From Rhizobium sp. Leaf371 (GTDB lineage: Bacteria; Pseudomonadota; Alphaproteobacteria; Rhizobiales; Rhizobiaceae): DNA of 64,000 nt. The notes under the pieces are model-generated. The model had not been told where the DNA came from. It did no database searches and saw only the letters and a program-made list of their open reading frames with translations. Each line of letters starts with the position of its first letter. Position 1 is the first letter of the stretch. Shown here one piece after another: positions 27,975 through 36,426 of the stretch. The stretch is taken from assembly GCF_001424045.1 (NCBI RefSeq), contig NZ_LMQB01000001.1, positions 656,083-720,082 on the forward strand, given 5' to 3'. The translations under genes were made by a program, and so were the position numbers.

Positions 27975-29015
27975 ATGACCAAGTATAAGCTCGAGTACAT
28001 CTGGCTCGACGGGTACACACCGGTACCGAACCTGCGCGGCAAGACGCAGATCAAGGAATTCGACGCGTTCCCGGCACTGGAGCAGCTGCCGCTCTGGGGC
28101 TTTGACGGTAGCTCGACCATGCAGGCCGAAGGCCGCAGCTCCGACTGCGTTCTCAAGCCGGTCGCGCTCTACCCGGATCCCGCCCGCACGAACGGCGTTC
28201 TGGTCATGTGCGAAGTCATGATGCCGGACGGCGTCACCCCGCATGCAAGCAATTCCCGCGCGACCATCCTCGATGACGAAGGCACGTGGTTCGGCTTCGA
28301 ACAGGAATACTTCTTCTACCAGAACGGCCGTCCGCTCGGCTTCCCCGAGCAGGGCTATCCCGCACCGCAGGGCCCGTACTACACCGGCGTCGGCTACAGC
28401 AATGTCGGCGACGTCGCACGCGAGATCGTCGAAGAGCATCTGGACCTCTGCCTGGAAGCCGGCATCAACCACGAAGGCATCAATGCCGAAGTGGCCAAGG
28501 GCCAGTGGGAATTCCAGATCTTCGGCAAGGGCTCCAAGAAGGCTGCCGACGAAATCTGGATCGCTCGCTACCTGCTGCAGCGCCTGACCGAAAAGTACGG
28601 CATCGACATCGAGTACCATTGCAAGCCGCTCGGCGACACCGACTGGAACGGCTCGGGCATGCACTGCAACTTCTCGACGGCCTATATGCGCGAAGTCGGC
28701 GGCAAGGCCTATTTCGAAGCGCTCATGGGTGCCTTCGAGAAGAACCTGATGGACCACATCGCCGTCTACGGCCCCGACAATGACAAGCGTCTGACGGGCA
28801 AGCACGAAACGGCTCCTTGGAACAAGTTCAGCTACGGCGTCGCCGATCGTGGCGCGTCCATCCGCGTTCCCCACTCGTTCATCAAGAACGACTACAAGGG
28901 CTACCTGGAAGACCGTCGCCCGAATTCGCAGGGCTGCCCCTACCAGATCGCTTCCGCCGTTCTCAAGACGATTTCGGAAGTCCCGACCGAAGGCTTCGCC
29001 TCGGCCGCTGCCTGA
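27975..29015 (+). CDS. glnII: Glutamine synthetase II (eukaryotic type)
   Basis: ATP-dependent ligation of ammonia to glutamate; 346 residues, the octameric GSII type rather than the 469-residue GSI. Diagnostic stretches are LPLWGFDGSSTMQAEG (substrate/metal region, residues about 39-54), GFEQEYFF, the ammonium/ATP region NEGINAEV-like HEGINAEVAKGQWEFQI, and NKFSYGVADRGASIRVP. GSII is characteristic of Rhizobiaceae and Bradyrhizobiaceae and is induced under nitrogen limitation. ATG at 27975 is placed by homology. A sigma-54 promoter lies 80 bp upstream and a clean terminator follows. Confidence 0.97.
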   Translation: MTKYKLEYIWLDGYTPVPNLRGKTQIKEFDAFPALEQLPLWGFDGSSTMQAEGRSSDCVLKPVALYPDPARTNGVLVMCEVMMPDGVTPHASNSRATILDDEGTWFGFEQEYFFYQNGRPLGFPEQGYPAPQGPYYTGVGYSNVGDVAREIVEEHLDLCLEAGINHEGINAEVAKGQWEFQIFGKGSKKAADEIWIARYLLQRLTEKYGIDIEYHCKPLGDTDWNGSGMHCNFSTAYMREVGGKAYFEALMGAFEKNLMDHIAVYGPDNDKRLTGKHETAPWNKFSYGVADRGASIRVPHSFIKNDYKGYLEDRRPNSQGCPYQIASAVLKTISEVPTEGFASAAA

Positions 29016-29091
29016 TCGGATCGTCCTCGCCGGGTGATCGGTGGGAATGATGCGCGATTGGCCTGCAAGACGGGCTGATGTGACAAAATGT

Positions 29092-29124
29092 AAAACGACG
29101 CCGGGAAACTGGCGTCGTTTTTTT
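29092..29124 (+). terminator. Intrinsic terminator of glnII
   Basis: A perfect 11-bp stem AAAACGACGCC / GGCGTCGTTTT (29092-29102 with 29111-29121) with an 8-base loop and a T-run to 29124. The remaining DNA up to 29405 holds no gene or structure that could be supported. Confidence 0.93.
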
Positions 29125-29405
29125 GTTGATGCGATCCGGCGCGATTCTTGCCGTGTGCGAAAGGCCTTTGGCTATCTGCGGAGTGCTTAGCTCTGGTGAC
29201 ATTGCACGTGACAGACCTGCGGTGCGACAGGCCTGTCGTGTGACTGGCGTTCCGCATCGATCACCGCACGCGAAGGTCATTATGGTCGGTCTGCGACAGA
29301 TCCCGGTGGAACGCTTTTGAGGGCAGTGCGTCGCGAGGCCCTGTGCGCCGTCATAGCGTGCTTCTGGTCACAGGTCGTTCGTCGCGTGGACCGCAGGGAG
29401 AAACG

Positions 29406-29437
29406 AAAAAACCCCTCTGCCGGGGATGGCAGAAGGG
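29406..29437 (-). terminator. Intrinsic terminator of the TerC gene
   Basis: A 10-bp stem with one wobble (29412-29421 with 29428-29437), followed on the minus strand by TTTTTT, 62 bp after the TerC stop. Confidence 0.88.
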
Positions 29438-29498
29438 CTTGGCTCTCAATCCCCGGGATCTCTTTTGGCCGAGATCGGGTGTCGTCGCTGCAAGAATG

Positions 29499-30182
29499 TT
29501 ACGGCGCCCGTGTCGCTGCCGGCGGCGTGACGGGTGTCGTTACCGCGGGCGTCGTGGCGGCGCTGCCGTCGATGTAAGGCAGGATCTCCAGGCCGCCATG
29601 GTAGAGCATGCTGAGTGCGACGTAGAAGATGACGGCGAGACCGACATAGGCGATCCAGCGATGCTTGTGCAGCAGGTTGGCGATGAAGCTGGCGGCGAGA
29701 CCCATCAGCGCGATGGAGACGATCAGGCCGATGACCAGCACCGTCGGGTGATCCTGCGCAGCACCAGCGACCGCGAGAACATTGTCGAGCGACATGGAAA
29801 CGTCGGCGATGACGATCTGCGTTGCCGCCTGGAGGAACGTCTTGCGGACGCGCGTCTCGTCGGCTGCGTCCCCGGTTTCGTGCGCGGCGTTATGATCCGC
29901 CTGGCGAAGCTCGCTCCACATCTTCCAGCAGACCCAAAGCAGCAGGAGACCGCCGACGAACTGCAGGCCGACGATGGCGAGAAGCTGGACGGTGATGGCG
30001 GCAAAGGCAATGCGCAGGACCGTGGCGGCGATGATGCCGACGAGGATGGCCTTGCGGCGCTGATCCGTGGGCAGGCCCGCAGCAGCGAGGCCGATCACGA
30101 TGGCATTATCGCCGGCCAGCACCAGATCGATGGCAATGACCTGCAGAAAGGCAGCCATTCCGGCTGCTGTAAAAATTTCCAT
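29499..30182 (-). CDS. TerC-family integral membrane protein
   Basis: 227-residue polytopic protein. The two inverted TerC repeats carry the metal-site acidic motifs DLVLAGDNAIVIG (residues about 19-31) and DVSMSLDNVLAVAG (about 125-138). Members (YjbE/YceF/YkoY group) are thought to export manganese or load metals onto secreted proteins; older links to tellurite resistance come from the family name. The C-terminus is a Thr/Pro/Ala-rich tail. No yybP-ykoY manganese riboswitch was recognised in the short upstream region. Confidence 0.85.
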   Translation of the reverse strand: MEIFTAAGMAAFLQVIAIDLVLAGDNAIVIGLAAAGLPTDQRRKAILVGIIAATVLRIAFAAITVQLLAIVGLQFVGGLLLLWVCWKMWSELRQADHNAAHETGDAADETRVRKTFLQAATQIVIADVSMSLDNVLAVAGAAQDHPTVLVIGLIVSIALMGLAASFIANLLHKHRWIAYVGLAVIFYVALSMLYHGGLEILPYIDGSAATTPAVTTPVTPPAATRAP

Positions 30183-30358
30183 GTCGGATCTGTCTCCCTC
30201 GTGCCGTTCATTCCGAATGACAATTGCGTTACCTGTTCGCTAAAGCCATTCAAACCATCAAGGCAAGGGGAAATCGCCACATTTCCGTTTCCAGCGTGCT
30301 TCCGGAGGTCGCCCTGTCGCAATTCCGCATGGCCGGAACCCGCCAGCCTTGGGACGTC

Positions 30359-30529
30359 CTATCGGCGCGTCGGATCGACGGCCAGGTGATCGCGTTGCGT
30401 CAACTCGTAGAGCGCCGGCTCGATGGTGCTATTTTCTACATTGGGGAGATAGTAGACGTGGACGAAGACAAAGGCGAGCAGGCCGCCGATCACGTTCATG
30501 GCGGCGAAGATCAGGATTTCTCTGTCCAT
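30359..30529 (-). CDS. Small single-span membrane protein (56 aa)
   Basis: A 56-residue ORF with one hydrophobic helix (residues about 5-27, ILIFAAMNVIGGLLAFVFVHVYY) followed by a polar tail ending in DPTRR. Initiation at ATG 30529 with GAGAG about 9 bases before it. It sits between two other short genes in a region rich in very small ORFs. No family recognised; composition is normal for the genome and the frame is otherwise uninterrupted, so it is probably real. Confidence 0.55.
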   Translation of the reverse strand: MDREILIFAAMNVIGGLLAFVFVHVYYLPNVENSTIEPALYELTQRDHLAVDPTRR

Positions 30530-30630
30530 TTTGCGTCTCTCTTGAGAACGCCCCGGTTCAACGATGGACAGGACGACCTTTTTTGCCCAGAGGTCGCCCT
30601 GCCGTTCAGGATAAATCCAAGTTTCCAGGC

Positions 30631-30813
30631 CTAAAGCGCGGGAACACGGCGCTTGGCGGCCATCAAGAGGTCCAGTTCGGTCGAAGACGGCCCGAAGCGT
30701 TCATAGAGACGTTTCGCCTCCTCCGTCTGCAGACCATAGCGCGATTGAAACTCCTCCAGCGTGCAGGATTCCCCGCGTACCGTCTTTCCTCGTATTCCCT
30801 TCAGATCCGTCAT
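30631..30813 (-). CDS. Small soluble protein (60 aa), unknown
   Basis: 60 residues, charged, with the pattern CTLEEFQSRYGLQTEEAKRLYERFGPSSTELDLLMAAKRR, which reads like a short helix-turn-helix-sized fold as in small rhizobial DUF3606-like proteins, though the family could not be fixed. ATG at 30813 is preceded by GGGAGCGGTGAC. An in-frame TTG 18 bases earlier is less likely. Unknown function. Confidence 0.62.
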   Translation of the reverse strand: MTDLKGIRGKTVRGESCTLEEFQSRYGLQTEEAKRLYERFGPSSTELDLLMAAKRRVPAL

Positions 30814-30924
30814 GTCACCGCTCCCTTGCAAGTCGCATCCGCACTCTCGCCTGTGAACGCCTCGATTCCGCCGAAGTTCCCTGAACGGTCCGGATTTCCA
30901 ACCGGGATCGCGGTGATGTCCCGC

Positions 30925-31110
30925 TTAGCCGCGCGAACGCCCCTCCAGGGCTTTCAGAGCCGCCATGCCGGCCGTCTGCGCCTGGAGCTGGGACGGGAAC
31001 TTGCCCGTGGCAGGGTGGGTCACGCCACGGAAGGTCAGGATAAAACTCCACGTACCGTCACGCTGCTTGGCAATGGCAATGTTCGACTTCGCCGGTGTCG
31101 TCTCGCTCAT
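30925..31110 (-). CDS. Small protein (61 aa), unknown
   Basis: 61 residues. The N-terminus MSETTPAKSNIAIAKQRDG is polar; the middle WSFILTFRGVTHPATGKFPSQLQAQT looks like two beta strands, and the end is a helix with Ala/Leu. AGGAGAG precedes the ATG by about 9 bases. It is just upstream (divergent) of the predicted small RNA. No family recognised. Confidence 0.6.
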   Translation of the reverse strand: MSETTPAKSNIAIAKQRDGTWSFILTFRGVTHPATGKFPSQLQAQTAGMAALKALEGRSRG

Positions 31111-31311
31111 CTCGGTCGTCTCTCCTGTGCCATCGAAGCTCTATCGCCTCGTTACCGATCCCTTAAGGCAACTTCGCTCCCGCGCACATCCCTATTTCCC
31201 GTCCGCGGATCGGTCATGCAGTCTGCGATGCGACCTCTTCGCATGTGCGAAACACATAGCTGCATTGCAATATCGTCGCTCGCTCGGCTCCGGGATCATT
31301 GTATGATGAAC

Positions 31312-31468
31312 CTATCGAAGCGATGCACCTCCTCCGCAGAGCTTCGATGATCTTGACGCTCCCATCCTCCTCCCGGGATCGTCAGTGTTGGTTGCAGCTT
31401 CTTCTCCTCCCGAGCTGCCAACCGGAATTGAGAGCCTGCTGCACCTCCTCCCGCAGCAGGCTCTTTTC
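31312..31468 (+). ncRNA. Predicted trans-acting small RNA with four anti-SD hairpins (alpha-r14/NfeR1-like)
   Basis: Four consecutive stem-loops, each showing a CCTCC-type motif in the loop: (0) ATCGAAGC / GCTTCGAT, 31314-31321 with 31341-31348; (1) TGACG-C-TCCC / GGGA-T-CGTCA, 31354-31384; (2) GGTTG-C-AGCT / AGCT-G-CAACC with one bulge, 31390-31423; (3) a perfect 12-bp stem 31431-31442 with 31453-31464 followed by TTTT, i.e. the terminator. Loops 1-3 contain CTCCTCCC, loop 0 CCTCCTCC. The pattern of hairpins exposing anti-Shine-Dalgarno motifs is that of the rhizobial alpha-r14 family (NfeR1), which has three; the extra 5' hairpin is unusual. A -10-like TATGAT at 31302-31307 fits a start near 31312-31314. 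No ORF across it is credible. Confidence 0.8.
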
Positions 31469-31738
31469 GTTTCAGAAGCGTCTGCTTTTCGAATCCTTTC
31501 CTGCTGATGATCGATGCGAGGCCCTTTGCATCGTTCAGCGGAACATTGAACAGGAATATGCGTTCCGCATTGTGGTTCAGGGAGCGCCAAGCCTGTGGGT
31601 TCGAACGCCAAACTGTCCGGTCGCCGTCCTCATCGGATGAGGCGGGCGCGAAGGGAGACGAGGGCGATCCGGACTCCCCAGAACCGGCGTCATCAGTATC
31701 GGCCATTGTCGCGCCGAAATCTTGTCGAGGAGCGCGTC
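31469..31738. other. Gap after the small RNA
   Basis: 270 bases without a supported gene. Overlapping frames on both strands have no ribosome-binding site or family resemblance. It may hold the promoter of the small membrane protein that follows. Confidence 0.4.
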
Positions 31739-31903
31739 TTGCCCGTCCGTTATCTTATGCTCGGTGTGATCGGCTTCGTCGTCGCCGCCATCCTCAGCGT
31801 CGTTGTCGTGCAGCGTCTGGAGGGAAAATCCGGCGATCAGTCCACCACCCCGCCGGACCCGCTGGTCGTCGCGCCGGAAAAGGCAGCAGAACAGAGTCCG
31901 TAA
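31739..31903 (+). CDS. Small single-span membrane protein (54 aa)
   Basis: A short protein with an N-terminal hydrophobic helix (RYLMLGVIGFVVAAILSVVVVQ) followed by a Pro/Ala/Glu tail. No ATG precedes the helix with a good site; TTG at 31739 follows GAGGAG by 6 bases and gives 54 residues, so it is the preferred start. An ATG inside the helix would remove the basic flank. No family recognised. Confidence 0.5.
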   Translation: MPVRYLMLGVIGFVVAAILSVVVVQRLEGKSGDQSTTPPDPLVVAPEKAAEQSP

Positions 31904-32028
31904 GAACGAAATTAAGTTCCCGCGTTCGAACGATCGCACGCGGTCGCCGCCCTTGCTGTCGAGCTGCTTATTCATGTTTTCTCTCTCGCGTGCTCCACAG
32001 GCGCGAATGTGTCGTCAAGGCGGTCACC

Positions 32029-32265
32029 ATGCCTCACTTCTATTTCAACCTTCTCGATCACGAAGGCTTCTCGGGCGGCGAGGAGGCCTATGCCTTTCCG
32101 GATGTCGCAACGGCGCTGGTCGAAGCGGAGATCGTGCTGGCGGAAATGGCGCTCGACGGTCTGCCGCAGGGACCTCTCGGGCGGCTTGAGGTCGAGGTCC
32201 TCGATGAAGCCAGGGTCTGCGTCGGCAAGGTCAGCCTGGAGCTGAGACGGCAAATTTTTCCGTAA
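32029..32265 (+). CDS. DUF6894-type small protein
   Basis: 78 residues with the pattern MPHFYFNLLDHEGFSGGEEAYAFPDVATALVEAEIVLAEMA, the hallmark of the DUF6894 family of short rhizobial proteins (MPRYFFN...DxEG..l.d...A..EA). The C-terminal half is VEVLDEARVCVGKVSLELR-like beta strands. Function unknown; often many paralogs per genome. ATG at 32029, ribosome-binding site weak (GGCGGTCACC). Confidence 0.78.
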   Translation: MPHFYFNLLDHEGFSGGEEAYAFPDVATALVEAEIVLAEMALDGLPQGPLGRLEVEVLDEARVCVGKVSLELRRQIFP

Positions 32266-32295
32266 GGCCAAGGTCGCTGACGACAAAACCGCCGC

Positions 32296-34329
32296 TCACG
32301 GGGCCGTCGTCGTGCTGGCGGTCAGGTGGCGGACCGCGTCGATGATCGGTTGCATCAGCAGAGCGGCGCCGGCATCCGACAGGTGGTCGTCGTCGAAATA
32401 GAAGATCCTGTCCGTCGAGAGACTGTTGACGCAGCGCGCCGCAACGAAGCTGTCGCAGAAGATCGCATCCGGCCGGATTTTGACGAGACGGGGATGTTCC
32501 AGCGTGTCGAAGGCGGCGATGACAGCCGCGTTGCGCGCACGATACCGGTCCGCCGATGTTCCGAGCGGCTCGACATCCGTTCCGGTCATCGCCGCGCGCG
32601 CCAACAGGTCCGGCACGTTCCAGCCGGCCTCCGGTATGGGATAGACCAGCACGACATTGTAGCCATGATCGAGATAGGCGCGGATGTCTGCGAGGAAAGC
32701 CGCGAGCACGCGGTCCTTGCGGGCCGGGTCGGTCTCGCCGCCCATGTCGTCGCGCCGGGCGTAGAGGTCGGCATAGGTCGGCTTCAGCGCCTCGATGCCG
32801 CCTTCGCCATTGTCGAAGGCCGTTCCGTCGAGATAGAGCGACCAGCGGCTGACCATGATGATCGTCCGGATGTCGTTCGCGGCGATATAGTCTTCGACGC
32901 CTTTGAAGAAGCTGTTGCAGCGCAGGCGGTATTTCGCATTCGAAACGACGAGGCCGGAAAATCCGGCGCAGGAGGAGTGGGAGAGGGCGTAAAGGTCGAG
33001 CCCTGCTGCCGTGAAGGCTCTGAGAGCCTCGCCCGTGATCGCGCCCGCATGGGAATCGCCGATCATGATCGTGTCGCTTTTGTCGATGTCCGGCGTCATG
33101 CAGGCGCGGACGGGATGCGGCAACGTCGCCTCGCCCTTGTCGAAGAGGCATGTGGCCATGGCCGGATCGGGATGCGCCTGCACGTCGAGCGCGGCCAAAG
33201 CCTCCGGCGGCAGCCGAAACGCCAATCCCTCGTCCAGCCGGCCCACCGCACCGATCGCCATCAGGATGGCCGCGACAGCCGCCGTCGCGCCGAGAATGCG
33301 CGGGCCGCTGGCGAGCAGCGTGATGCGGCCGGTGCGGAACGGGGTCTCGACGAAGCGCCAGGAGAGGATGGCCAGAAGGACGGCTGCGATCGTCAGGATC
33401 GTCATCACAAGCGGTGTCGGCTCGGTCAGGCTGCGAATGCGGGCGAAGGCGAACAGAGGCTGGTGCCAGAGATAGAGGCTGTAGCTGATCAGGCCGATGC
33501 CGGTGAGGAGCCGGAGCGACAGACACCGGTGCACGAGCGTGCCGGGGCCGGCAAAGAGGATGATGAGGGCCGTGCCCCCCACAGGCGCCACCGTCCAGGC
33601 CGACGGAAACGGTGTGCCTTCGTCATAGAGGAACATGCCGGCCAGAACCGCCACGATGCCGATCAGCGAGAGGACGTTATTGCCGGGCTGCGGGCGTTTC
33701 AGAAGAAGGAGCGCGCAGAGCGAACCGGCCAGCAACTCCCAGGCGCGTGTGTGGGGCAGGTAGAAGGCGGCGTTCGGAAATGCGACGGCGCCATAGACCG
33801 CAAGGGCGAAGCTGACGAGCGCTGCCAGCAGGACGGTCGCGAAACGCACCCGGGCGCCGTACCGGTGGAGACCCATCAACAGGAGGGGGAAGACGACGTA
33901 ATACTGCTCCTCGACCGCCAGGCTCCAGGTGTGCAGCAATGGCTGCTTCTCGGCCGCGGCGGCGAAATATCCGCTTTCCTGCCAGAAGAGCACGTTCGAC
34001 ACAAACAGGCAGACGGCAATGATGCTTTCGGCAAAGCTCGTCATCTGCGCCGGCAGCATCCAGGCCCAAGCAAAGGGCAGGCAGCAGAGAATGACGGTGA
34101 AGAGCACCGGCATGATGCGCCGCGCGCGTCGCTCGTAGAAGCCGAGAATGGTGAAGGCGCCCTTGTCCTGCGCCGTCGCGATGATGGTGGTGATCAGGTA
34201 GCCGCTGATGACGAAGAAGACATCGACACCGACATAGCCACCGGAAAACCAGGCGACGCCGGCATGGAAGAGGATGACCGGGACGACGGCCACGGCCCGG
34301 AGGCCATCGATTTCAGGTCGGTGCTGCAT
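32296..34329 (-). CDS. OafA/YrhL-type membrane acyltransferase with C-terminal SGNH domain
   Basis: 677 residues. The first 370 or so form an acyltransferase-3 domain with about ten membrane helices; the N-terminal signature EIDGLRAVAVVPVILFHAG carries the catalytic-region Arg and His, and GYVGVDVFFVISGYLIT follows. The C-terminal 300 residues are a periplasmic SGNH hydrolase-like domain with the nucleophile motif MIGDSHAG and the Asp-x-x-His motif DDDHLSDAGA. Such fusions transfer acetyl or other acyl groups onto surface glycans (O-antigen, exopolysaccharide, peptidoglycan). ATG at 34329 chosen at the start of the domain; the longer frame upstream has no membrane protein character. The target glycan is unknown. 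Confidence 0.88.
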   Translation of the reverse strand: MQHRPEIDGLRAVAVVPVILFHAGVAWFSGGYVGVDVFFVISGYLITTIIATAQDKGAFTILGFYERRARRIMPVLFTVILCCLPFAWAWMLPAQMTSFAESIIAVCLFVSNVLFWQESGYFAAAAEKQPLLHTWSLAVEEQYYVVFPLLLMGLHRYGARVRFATVLLAALVSFALAVYGAVAFPNAAFYLPHTRAWELLAGSLCALLLLKRPQPGNNVLSLIGIVAVLAGMFLYDEGTPFPSAWTVAPVGGTALIILFAGPGTLVHRCLSLRLLTGIGLISYSLYLWHQPLFAFARIRSLTEPTPLVMTILTIAAVLLAILSWRFVETPFRTGRITLLASGPRILGATAAVAAILMAIGAVGRLDEGLAFRLPPEALAALDVQAHPDPAMATCLFDKGEATLPHPVRACMTPDIDKSDTIMIGDSHAGAITGEALRAFTAAGLDLYALSHSSCAGFSGLVVSNAKYRLRCNSFFKGVEDYIAANDIRTIIMVSRWSLYLDGTAFDNGEGGIEALKPTYADLYARRDDMGGETDPARKDRVLAAFLADIRAYLDHGYNVVLVYPIPEAGWNVPDLLARAAMTGTDVEPLGTSADRYRARNAAVIAAFDTLEHPRLVKIRPDAIFCDSFVAARCVNSLSTDRIFYFDDDHLSDAGAALLMQPIIDAVRHLTASTTTAP

Positions 34330-34483
34330 GGAACTCGGATCAGGGGGCTGCGAGACGGACGTATACGGAAACCAGAACGCGGCGGATGCTCGATCCGCCG
34401 CGAAAAAGGCTCCCTGATCATCCCTTAAATCACAATCGATTTCGGGATGAAATCCCGCGACGAAGCCTTTCCGCCGCGATGTC

Positions 34484-35521
34484 TCAGGACCGGAAGAGCT
34501 TCCAGCGGTTGGGCCGGAAGGCGATGCGCGTGCCGGGCGCTGCGGCGACGTCCGCGGGCAGCTCGATCTCGATCCGGCGCGTGCTGCCGGCAATGTCGAG
34601 CTCGACGTGACGCGTGCCGGCCACCCGCCGGCTGATGGTCACGACACCGGCCAGACAGCCGCCGCAACCGTCGAGCAGGTCGATGTCGTGCGGACGGAAG
34701 TAAAGCTCGGCCGGCCCCTGCGGCTCCCCCGGCGCGCTGACGCCGATCGAGCGATCTTCGAGCCAGAGCTGACCGTTTTCCACGCGCACCGGCAGGGTGT
34801 TGGATTGCCCGATGAAGCCGAAGACGAAGGGGGAGTTCGGCGTGTCGTAGATCTCGTCCGGCGTTCCCACCTGCTCGATCCGGCCCTTGCTCATGACCAC
34901 GACGCGATCGGCGAGTTCCAGCGCCTCGTCCTGGTCATGCGTCACGAAGACGGTGGTGTGGCCGGTGCGGTCGTGGATCTCGCGCAGCCAGCGGCGCAGC
35001 TCCTTGCGCACCTGCGCATCCAGCGCCCCGAACGGCTCGTCGAGCAGCAGCACGTTCGGCTCGACCGCCATGGCGCGGGCGAGCGCCACGCGCTGGCGCT
35101 GGCCGCCCGAAAGCTGGGCGGGATAGCGCTTCTCCATGCCGCCGAGCTGGACGAGCTCGATCAGATCTTCGGCCCGCTTGCGGATGTCGGCGGCCGAGGG
35201 GCGGCGCGCGGCGGGGCGCACCTTCAGGCCGAAGGCGACGTTGTCGATCACGGTCATATGCCGGAAGAGGGCATAATGCTGGAACACGAAGCCGATATTG
35301 CGCTCCTGCACCGTCTTCTTCGAGGCATCGGCGTCGCCGAAGAAGATCGTGCCGTCGGTCGGGCTTTCGAGCCCTGCGATCAGCCGCAGCAGCGTCGTCT
35401 TGCCGGACCCGGACGGGCCCAGCAGGGCGATGAGCTCGCCGGAGCGGATATCGAGCGACACTTTCTCGAGAGCCGGAAACCGGCCGAATTCCTTGCGAAT
35501 GTCCTGAACGCGTACTTCCAT
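34484..35521 (-). CDS. cysA: Sulfate/thiosulfate ABC transporter ATP-binding protein
   Basis: 345-residue ATPase of the sulfate importer. Walker A GPSGSGKT in LIALLGPSGSGKTTLLR, signature [14 protein letters not shown], Walker B NVLLLDEPFGALD, and a C-terminal regulatory domain of about 100 residues (TOBE type) with YFRPHDIDLL. Last gene of cysPTWA, 17 bp after cysW. In many bacteria cysteine starvation through CysB induces this operon; no operator could be picked here. Confidence 0.92.
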   Translation of the reverse strand: MEVRVQDIRKEFGRFPALEKVSLDIRSGELIALLGPSGSGKTTLLRLIAGLESPTDGTIFFGDADASKKTVQERNIGFVFQHYALFRHMTVIDNVAFGLKVRPAARRPSAADIRKRAEDLIELVQLGGMEKRYPAQLSGGQRQRVALARAMAVEPNVLLLDEPFGALDAQVRKELRRWLREIHDRTGHTTVFVTHDQDEALELADRVVVMSKGRIEQVGTPDEIYDTPNSPFVFGFIGQSNTLPVRVENGQLWLEDRSIGVSAPGEPQGPAELYFRPHDIDLLDGCGGCLAGVVTISRRVAGTRHVELDIAGSTRRIEIELPADVAAAPGTRIAFRPNRWKLFRS

Positions 35522-35538
35522 AAAACCCTGTACCTTTT

Positions 35539-36426
35539 TCAGTGCTTGCGTGCGGCGGCGATCTGCGCACTGAACTTGAATTCGAGCAGCGACTTGATGA
35601 CGAGCGTGACCAGCGCCAGAAGCGCCAGCAGCGTGGCCACCGCGAAGGCGCCGACAAAATTATATTCGTTGTAGAGGATCTCGACCTGCAGGGGCATGGT
35701 GTTGGTCATGCCGCGAATATGGCCCGAGACGACCGAAACGGCCCCGAATTCGCCCATGGCGCGAGCGTTGCAGAGAAGCACGCCATAGAGCAGGCCCCAT
35801 TTGATGTTCGGCAGCGTGACGTACCAGAAGGTCTGCCAGCCGCTGGCGCCGAGCGACAGCGCCGCTTCCTCGTCGCTCGTGCCCTGCTCCTGCATCAGCG
35901 GGATCAGTTCGCGGGCGACGAAGGGGAAGGTGACGAAGACCGTGGCGAGCACGATGCCCGGCACCGCAAACAGAACCTTGATGCCATGGCTGGAAAGCCA
36001 GGGCCCGAGCAGGCTGTGCGACCCGAACAGAAGCACGAAGACGAGGCCCGATATGACCGGAGATACCGAGAAGGGCAGGTCGATCAGCGTCGTCAGGAAC
36101 GCCTTGCCCTTGAACTCGAACTTGGCGATGGCCCAGGCAGCGGCGATGCCGAAGACGAGATTGAGCGGCACGGCAATCGCGGCCACCAGCAGCGTCAGCC
36201 GGATTGCCGCCCATGTCTCGGGGTCGGCCAGCGCTTCGTAGAACCGTCCGGGCCCGTTGCGCAGGGCCTCGGTGAAGACGATGGCGAGCGGCATCACGAG
36301 GAACAGGCCGACGAAGGCGAGCGACAGGGCGATCAGGCCGTAGCGGGCAAGGCGGCTTTCCGAGGTTGCCGACCGCACCATTTCGGAGGTGTTGCCAGAT
36401 GCGGGCGCGAGGGCATCATGTGCCAT
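35539..36426 (-). CDS. cysW: Sulfate ABC transporter permease CysW
   Basis: 295-residue inner-membrane permease with about six helices starting near residue 30. The EAA loop that contacts CysA is in LSLGASGWQTFWYVTLPNIKWGLLYG. ATG at 36426 was chosen over one six bases earlier because GGAGG lies 7 bases upstream of it, versus 1 base for the other. It overlaps cysT by 11 bp. Confidence 0.92.
   Translation of the reverse strand: MAHDALAPASGNTSEMVRSATSESRLARYGLIALSLAFVGLFLVMPLAIVFTEALRNGPGRFYEALADPETWAAIRLTLLVAAIAVPLNLVFGIAAAWAIAKFEFKGKAFLTTLIDLPFSVSPVISGLVFVLLFGSHSLLGPWLSSHGIKVLFAVPGIVLATVFVTFPFVARELIPLMQEQGTSDEEAALSLGASGWQTFWYVTLPNIKWGLLYGVLLCNARAMGEFGAVSVVSGHIRGMTNTMPLQVEILYNEYNFVGAFAVATLLALLALVTLVIKSLLEFKFSAQIAAARKH

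Noticed and set aside
30183-30358. yybP-ykoY manganese riboswitch before TerC
   Set aside because: The conserved paired motifs of that class could not be found in the short leader.
31299-31640. 113-codon frame across the small RNA
   Set aside because: No ribosome-binding site, Cys/Leu/Ser-rich product, and the DNA is explained by four stem-loops and a terminator.
32326-34428. 700-codon frame opposite the acyltransferase
   Set aside because: Low-complexity Asp/Arg/Gly composition without start signals; opposite strand encodes a clear membrane acyltransferase.
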